DNA of 64,000 nt from Dactylorhiza incarnata. Lineage: Eukaryota > Streptophyta > Magnoliopsida > Asparagales > Orchidaceae. The stretch lies in NCBI GenBank assembly GCA_033032865.1, contig JAWHQI010000005.1, forward strand, positions 7,526,001 to 7,590,000, given 5' to 3'. Shown here piece by piece: positions 57,709 to 64,000 of this stretch (position 1 is the stretch's first letter; every line of letters begins with the position of its first letter). The notes beneath the pieces are model-generated. The model was not told where the DNA came from. It was given only the letters and a program-made list of their open reading frames with translations, and searched no databases. The translations under genes were made by a program, and so were the position numbers.

Positions 57709-60354
57709 ATGGAAATCTCTCAGGCAGTATTTTCCTCCATGAAGTTTGATGCTGGTTTTGACATCGACATGGAGTCATTCGCGCATTCAGACCAAGTTTT
57801 CTAGGATATTCTTCGACTTTTCGAAGAACAACAGTTAAGGAAGTTTATGACCACCAGAATAAAACTCCCAGTGGCAGAGACAAAGGAATGGGCGCATACC
57901 ATTCAGTCAGAGAATGCAACTACAATTTCAGGATCAATATCTGGAAACCAGGTTCCTCTTACCCCAGAGATTTTAACGGCAGTTTTTGGTTTGTTGAATG
58001 GTGATGATGAGTTGGATATAACTTCTGATGAATTTAATTATGCTTTGGAGAAAATGGGTCACTCCAGTGAAAACCCTAATCATCTTTTAAAGAAAAATTT
58101 ATCCATTGAATACAAGTTTTTAGCAGATATAGTTGGAAAAGTTTTGCTAGGCAAAACTTCTGCTCATGATTATGTTACCAGGCACAAATTTATGTTGATG
58201 GTGGCCTTGTTGGAAAAGAAACAAGTAAATTGGGGATTGATTCTCTTTGAATCAATAAAGAAGAAGATAAGCAAGATGAATGTATGTTATGGCAGAGTGT
58301 TAGGGCTTGTTCTTCAAGAAAAGTGCCCAGGCCTGTTGGTCTCTCCAAAGGTCTTTATAAATGCTAGCAAGAGGCTAACCTCAGCCCTCTTTGGGAAATG
58401 GGAAAGGGTGATCCCTAAGAAAACTCCAAGGGCAGATGCCTCCAGGCAAGCTTCTGAAGGCACCAGGACTGACTCAGTCACTCCCCTCACCCTACCAGAA
58501 GCTCCTCCTCTTGAATCTTCAACTCATCTTCCCTCTCAACCTCTTCAGCACACCTCTCCTGAATAAGTTCCTCCTTCACATTCTCCCATAGACCCTCCAT
58601 CCTCTTCATTGCTCTCTTCTCCTCCTCTTCAGACAAACCCGTCTGGAGATATTCCCTCATCATCCATTGCAGATGATGATTCCCTTCCCCCTCATGATTC
58701 TCTTCCTCCACTCATTCCCCCTCCATCTTTTGACCTATTGTCTCCTCCACATTCTCCACCTCAGTCACCTATCCATCCTCAATCCCCTATCCATTAGGAT
58801 AACATTCCACCCCTATCTGATGCTACCAACATCTTCATATCCTCCTCTATTCCATCTTCTTCTATCCCAGAACCATCATCCTCTCAGCAAACACATGATT
58901 TTATGTAGGTTGATTTCTCCTCTATAGCTGACCAAATATTTAATCATATCTCTCCCAAGCTAACTGCTCTCCTTGATGAGAAGCTAGCTCCTGTTCTGCA
59001 AGCTATCTCTGATCTCTCTTCCAAACTTGCATCCTTCCCTACCTCCTATACAACTGTCCCTTCTTCTAGGGGCCTAGCTTCAGGTCTCCCTGAAACTAGG
59101 CAGGGGGAGATGCTTTATGAAGAAGCTCCAGTTCCAGTGATAGAATTTGTGAATAATATATCTATTAACCCCACAGTAGATATTAATTCTTTGTTATCAA
59201 GATTCAGTTCAGTCTTCAGCAGTTTGCCAAAGTATCAAAATTATTCAAAAGCAATAGTTCCCTATTCTGCTCCCATTGATTCAGTTTTGTTAAAGGAAAT
59301 CATCAAAAGCTTTCCAGTTTCAGCTCCAGTTCAAATTGCAGTTGCAGCAGCAGAAGAAGGTCGATTGATAATTTCTCCTCCAACTTTTGTCTATGATGAT
59401 TCTCCTCTGCCAGATGATTTTGAACAAGATGATGATATTGCTCTTCAAGAACAACAGGATGTTGTTAAGGTTATTCTAGAAATTGATGATTTGTACAATG
59501 CCCCTGCTCAGTCTTCTGATAATGATAGTGATGATGATGATAAACCTTCAAGGAAAAGAAAGTCTAGAAGCAAAGAAAAGGCTATTGTTGTTCCTAAACC
59601 CCCATCATGTACAAATGATACCCCATATTATATTCTGCATAATATAATCCTCACAAAAGATTCACCAGCATGGATGAGGTTCTTCAGAAATGAGAACAAT
59701 AGAAGGAAGAAAATGAAGAAGACAGGCTTTTATTCTGACAAGCCAGTAAAGTTCAATCACCCTCCTCCTCCTCCAGCAGCAGGATCAACATGGATGTATT
59801 CTTCCTCCTCTCAGAGATCTGTTCCCCAGCATTCAAGGAGATCTGAAGGAACTCATAGAAGCTCTAGTGGCTCCCAAGGTTCTAAATCAGCCAGAGCTCC
59901 TCCTTCAGGATCTGCCAGATCTTCTTTAGTGTATAAGTATCATATATCTGATGGATCCTCTCACAGAAAAAGGTATCCTCAAGATGAACAATCCTCATAT
60001 CAGGCCAGTGATATTGATGAAAGGCCTCCTTCTCCAGTAAATCCAGAATCAGATAAGATAGCTCACATGGCTAGATTCGAAGAATCAATAGCTACAGCTC
60101 AGATCAAGAAAGCCAAAGCAGAAGGCAAGGATTTCTCTCAGTTTACTACAATGTGTGATTTCAGAAGACAAGAATTTGAAAAGTACAGCTCTAGACACCT
60201 CTTTGATGCCGAAGATTATCTAAGGTTGCACCCAGCAACAATGGTTCCTCATGCCTCATCTCAAACCCTGTTGGGAGCTAATGACCTCTATATGAGCAAA
60301 AGAGAGTCTGAGAATCCAAATAGAGAAATCATCTTCAAGCCTTCTTCAAAGTGA
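57709..60354 (+). pseudogene. Additional (env-like) ORF of copia element E
   Basis: A single frame of 882 codons runs from ATG 57709 to TGA 60352-60354, broken only by TAG 57802, TAA 58564, TAG 58795 and TAG 58906. There is no frameshift. Position (last ORF before the polypurine tract and 3' LTR) and the segment MLMVALLEKKQVNWGLILFE resemble the env-like ORF of SIRE elements; this is a family-level inference and no fusion peptide is evident. The middle is Ser/Pro-rich, then acidic with KPSRKRKSRSKEKA, and the C-terminal 90 residues are charged. All four stops are one C-to-T step from CAG or CAA. Confidence 0.72.
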
Positions 60355-60529
60355 AAGAGTAAAGCTTCAATTCATTTGGTTTTGATTAATTCTGTTTTCA
60401 GTGTAAACCTTCCTAAACTCAGAGTTCTATATATTTTATCTGCTGAAATGATTTAAATTCTGTCAGATATATATGCTCTGTGTTTGTTGTTTGTTTTATT
60501 CTATTATTTGTCAAATAGTATCCTAACCC

Positions 60530-60543
60530 AAATAGGGGCAGAT
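60530..60543 (+). other. Polypurine tract region of E
   Basis: AATAGGGGCAGAT immediately before the LTR start TGTTGG. Confidence 0.6.
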
Positions 60544-60689
60544 TGTTGGAACAACCCTATTACTGATTTGGGATAGGATCACTATCTGTGACTAGGACAC
60601 AAGTTGACCTCATTGTATAGTCTAAGGGTCAAGGTCTAAGTGTGTCTGAGTAGCTAGAACTTAGGAAAAATTCCAAGTTTCTGTGTTCG

Positions 60690-61205
60690 ACGAACTCCAC
60701 TCTGCGTTCGACGAACGACATGCTTCAATTCGACGAACTTGCTCGATCGACGAACTCAGCTCTCAGCTCGACGAACTCAGTTTTCTGCTCGACGAATTTC
60801 TTCTCCAACTTGACAATTTTTGATGGATCAGTTATTTATTTTCTCTGAACTAATCAACAATGGATCTATTCATTCCTTTGGACTTATTCATTATCAGATA
60901 AGTCAAGATTTGTTCTTTCCTTTTATTATATTCCTTTCGATTCTCTTCTTTTGAGAAAGTAGCCGTCGACGAACGTCATGCTTCAGTTCGATGAACTTGC
61001 TCTTCGGCTCGACGATTTCAGTCTTCCAGCCAGCTCTACCGATTTTGTCTTCAGTTCGACGAACTCCAGTTTGAGATCGACGAACTCAGCTCTGTGTTCG
61101 ACGAATAAGTAACTAAATTTTCAGTTCGATGAACTCAGCCTTCAGTTCGACGAACTCAACTCTTAGCTCGACGAACTCAGTTTTCTACTCAACGAATTTC
61201 TTCTC
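60690..61205. repeat. TTCGACGAA word array in the E LTR
   Basis: About 16 copies of (T/C)TCGACGAAC or close variants, spaced 20-23 bp within each block and joined by CTCAG, CTCCAG or CTTGC. No clear TATA box follows. Confidence 0.85.
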
Positions 61206-61864
61206 CAGCTTGACAACTTATGATAGATCAGCTTGACAACTTATGATCTTTCCTTTTATTATTCATTTTTATTCTCTTCTTTCGAGAAAGTAGTCATTGA
61301 CATATATTGGAAAAGGATACTTTCATGGAAAAGGAAAAAGAATTAAAGTTTATTGCTGAATCAGATTGCAGTTCCAAGAATAATCATTTCAGAATATTTT
61401 ATTCCTTATTTAGAAGATTTGAATTTCAAATCAGTCAGATATATTTCTAAGGAAAAAGAGATATAGAAGATATCAATCAAGAATATATCAGAGAATTACA
61501 GAGAAGAAGATACAGAAATCTTCATCTTCTACAGCAACATTTTCATTCTCTGAGAACATCAACAATCATTCTCTCAGTTTTCAGCTGCTAGTTCTTGATC
61601 TTCAAAGAGCAACAACAATCTGAAAAATATTTCCTCTCAGATTCATCTGCTATCAAGGAAGATATTCTACATTCAAGAGAAAACTCCATCCTTCAACTGT
61701 CAAGAATTTCTATCAGAAAGGGGGAGCTTTACAACACAATAATCCACTAGTCTTCTCTCAGCTTGATGACAGAGAAGAATTTTATAAACCTTTTTGTTTA
61801 CCCTTTTTTATCCCTTCTTGTACAGGGTTCTAACTCCCTTCAAAAGTTAAACCTTTGGTGGCAG

Positions 61865-61978
61865 GGCACCTGATCAAAAACCTGTGTTTTTGTTTGAGCA
61901 CCTGATCAAAAGCTCAGTGATGTTTGGGCACCTGATCAAAAATCCCAGTGGTGATAGGGCACCTGATCAAAAACCTAA
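61865..61978 (+). repeat. Four GCACCTGATCAAAA repeats
   Basis: Copies at 61865, 61898, 61928 and 61959, 30-33 bp apart, in the transcribed part of the E LTR. TGATCA is itself palindromic. Confidence 0.85.
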
Positions 61979-62219
61979 TGGATTCCTAACAAGGGTGGTA
62001 GAAGAGTAGATGTACCCAGTTTGATTGGGGAACTACTATAGATCCTTGTGTTTTCTGTGATTGTGTTTTTCTTTCTATACTGTGCTGTGATTTGTGTTAA
62101 TTTTGCTTTTACACTCACTCTGTACATATATATATCACTATTTTAATTCCGCTATAAAATAAGTTAAAACTTTTTAATACTCTATTCACCCCCCCCCCCC
62201 CCCCCCCCCCCTCTAGAGT

Positions 62220-64000
62220 AAATCTAAGTTCTAATACCTCACTTTCAAAGCTCTTCACATAGAGCTGGTTCCTGCAAAATATCTTTAGTAGAGGTGGTAT
62301 TCCTCTCCTAATTTAACATGTTAGTTTCATCAAAAGACACATGCATGGACTCTTCTATCTTAAGAGTTGATTTGTTATAAACTTTATATGCTTTACTAGA
62401 AAGAGAGTATCCAAAGATATGCCTTCAGCAGCCTTTGCTTCAAATTTCCTTAGATATTTCTTATCATTGTTATGCACATAGTATTTACAACCAAAAATCT
62501 TAAAATAGTTAACCTTAGGCTTTTTATTCTTAAGTAATTCATAGGGTGTTTTACCCTTAAGTTTATGTATCAAACTCCTGTTCAACACATAATTTATTGT
62601 GTTCACTGCCTCTGCCCAAAAAGAGAGTGGCAAGTGAGCAGCAGCAAGTAATGTAGTTGCATTCAATTAATATTCTATTTTTCCTTTCAGCTACCCCATT
62701 TTGTTGAGGAGTTCTAGGAGCAGAGAAACATTGCCTGATCCCTTCTTTTCCATATAATTCTCTCATCAGAAGAGATTCAAACTCAGTTCCATGATCACTT
62801 CTGATCAATGCAACTAGAGTAAAGTACTCAATCTTGATGGACCTGAGAAAGTCTGTCAAAAAACTGAAGGTGTCAGACTTGTTCCTAAGAAAGAACACCC
62901 AAGTGAATCTAGAGAAGTCATCTACAATAACTAAAGTGTAATGCTTTCCTCCTAGACTCTGTATTGCAGTGGGTCCAAAGAGATCCAAATGCAGTAAGTA
63001 CAGAATCCTAGGTGAATCACTCTTGAATAAAGATTTAAAACTACTCTTGGTCTGTTTTCCTAGTTGACAAGCCCTACAGAGTCCTTCTTTTTTGTATGAA
63101 CCAGAAGGCGGTCCTCTTACTAGGTTGTCCTTGGAGAGCTTAGAGATAGTTCTAAGGTTAATATGTCCATGCCTTTTATGCCATAATTCATTTGTTTTAC
63201 TTATTGAATTAAATAAACAAATGTCTGAATTGGCAGAGTCATTAATGTTTTTATTATTGGTAATAAGACATAAGGAATGATTAAAAGTTACCTGATAGCC
63301 TTCATCACATAGCTGGCTTATGTTGATGAGGTTATGCTTGAGACCCTTGACATATGCTACCTCTTTGAAGGTAACTGCTCCAACTTTGATTTTTCCATAT
63401 CTTTTGGTTTGTCCACATTTGGAGTCTCCAAAAATCACTTTGGGTCCAAGCTTTGCCTTGTAATTGCTTAGGTTGGCCTGGTTTCCTGTCATGTGCTTAG
63501 AGCACCCACTATCAAAATACCATTGTTCCTTTATGTTTGGATAGCCTTGTACCTGCACAACAGAAAATAAACTAGTTGTTCTTGACCCAGACTACCTTGG
63601 GTCCTTTTGTCTTGCCACAAAAATCTGAAATGTAAGAAATCTCAGGTTGATCCTTATAGTCTTGTGGATGATATCTCCTTGGAGGAATAATCCACTCAGT
63701 AAAGGGATTCTTAGTATGTTGAGAATGAGAATTCTTCAGATATGCAGTATATTTTTCGTTCGACGAACTTGGCTGAGTTCGTCGATCGTCATTCGATGAA
63801 TTGAAGTAATTTCGTTGAGCACCGTTCGAATAATAGTTGTACTAAAAATCTGTCTTCAGCGTTCGTCGATCTCCATTCGACGAATTCATGTGATTTTGTC
63901 GAGCGCCATTCGACGAATTCTTTTGAATTCTTTTGTTCTTAACATCCTTGCTTGAAATATTCTTACCTACTTCTATTGCCTCTTTGCTTTTGGCAGAGAT
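62220..64000 (-). pseudogene. Element F: copia polyprotein fragment (gag linker, protease, integrase)
   Basis: Minus strand, entering from the right edge. A gag-protease linker (64000-63560) ends KGPKVVWVKNN and a TAA. The protease WYFDSGCSKHMTG is at 63530-63490. Integrase has LWHKRHGHINLR, CRACQLGKQTKSS, LHLDLFGPT, IRSDHGTEFES and NGVAERKNRI, so the catalytic D, D and E can be read. A frame change near 62670 is followed by LSFWAEAVNTINYVLNRSL and FKIFGCKYYVHNN. It breaks off at 62220, before RT, against the E LTR. Confidence 0.88.
63758..63905 (-). repeat. AATTCGTCGAATGG words inside the F gag-protease linker
   Basis: Read on the minus strand, four blocks encode NSSNGARQN, NSSNGDRRT, SNGAQRN and NSSNDDRRT in one frame (one TAG at 63846-63844). 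At the DNA level these are TTCGTCGAA/TCGACGAAC words like those of the E LTR. Confidence 0.85.

Larger units (their letters stand above)
60544..62219 (+). repeat. 3' LTR of element E, right end lost
   Basis: It starts TGTTGGAACAACCC. Two blocks of TTCGACGAA words (60690-60810 and 60965-61200) belong to an internal duplication of about 390 bp (CTCGACGAATTTCTTCTCC and GAGAAAGTAG occur in both). Near the right end is CTATTCACCCCC, which in D lies about 35 bp before the LTR end; here a run of C (about 62190-62211) is followed at once by minus-strand integrase-RT linker of F. Confidence 0.78.

Overview
The window looks like nuclear DNA of a flowering plant with a repeat-rich genome. I see no intact host gene, no tRNA or rRNA gene and no CRISPR array. 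Almost every base belongs to plant transposable elements nested in each other: Ty3/gypsy of Tekay and Tat type, Ty1/copia of SIRE (Maximus) type, two Helitrons, a TRIM, an Au-type SINE, solo LTRs and a small foldback element. The species cannot be named from this.

Layout. 1-13030: a decayed Tekay-type chromovirus (A, + strand) with LTRs of about 5 kb; its 3' LTR is cut off at 13030. 13031-14288: LTR and leader of a Tat-like element (B, - strand). 14289-18600: 3' end and LTR of a SIRE-like copia element (B'), split by a 2.0-kb solo LTR (15699-17723). 18601-20221: an LTR-like remnant and an Au SINE. 20222-30919: two head-to-tail related Helitrons, each holding the same TRIM at the same site. 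30920-37160: a second Tekay-type element (C, - strand), whose LTR was hit by a 1.0-kb solo LTR (31066-32100). 37161-56850: a SIRE-like copia element (D, + strand), interrupted by a 12.6-kb Tat-like element (G, 38615-51193). 56850-64000: a rearranged pair of copia pieces, E (+, env-like ORF plus LTR) and F (-, gag/protease/integrase, running off the window).

G is the most informative unit. It is young (8 substitutions between its LTRs by my alignment), is flanked by the direct repeat CTTAT, and has gag-protease and pol with two RNase H domains. Downstream of pol it carries two genes on the antisense strand. Each has its own TATA box, three exons and two short GT-AG introns in matching phase. 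Gene A (50347-48698) is open throughout; gene B (48250-46287) has one frameshift and one stop and carries a domain resembling the 'putative gypsy type transposon' family.

A pattern cuts across families. Several elements carry their own short, self-complementary DNA 'word', repeated in the U3 part of the LTR, usually just upstream of the TATA box: ATACTCGCC/GGCGAGTAT in G, GCGCTAGCGC and GCGGTAGC in D, GCGGTAGCGCTACCGC in the 15.7-17.7 kb solo LTR, CTAGCCGATCGGCTAG in B, GACGATATCGTC in the 31-kb solo LTR, TTCGACGAA in E/F. In G, D and F the same word also lies inside the gag coding region, and in G it lies ahead of both antisense promoters and in all four antisense introns. I know of no described feature that explains this, and I consider it the main lead of the window.
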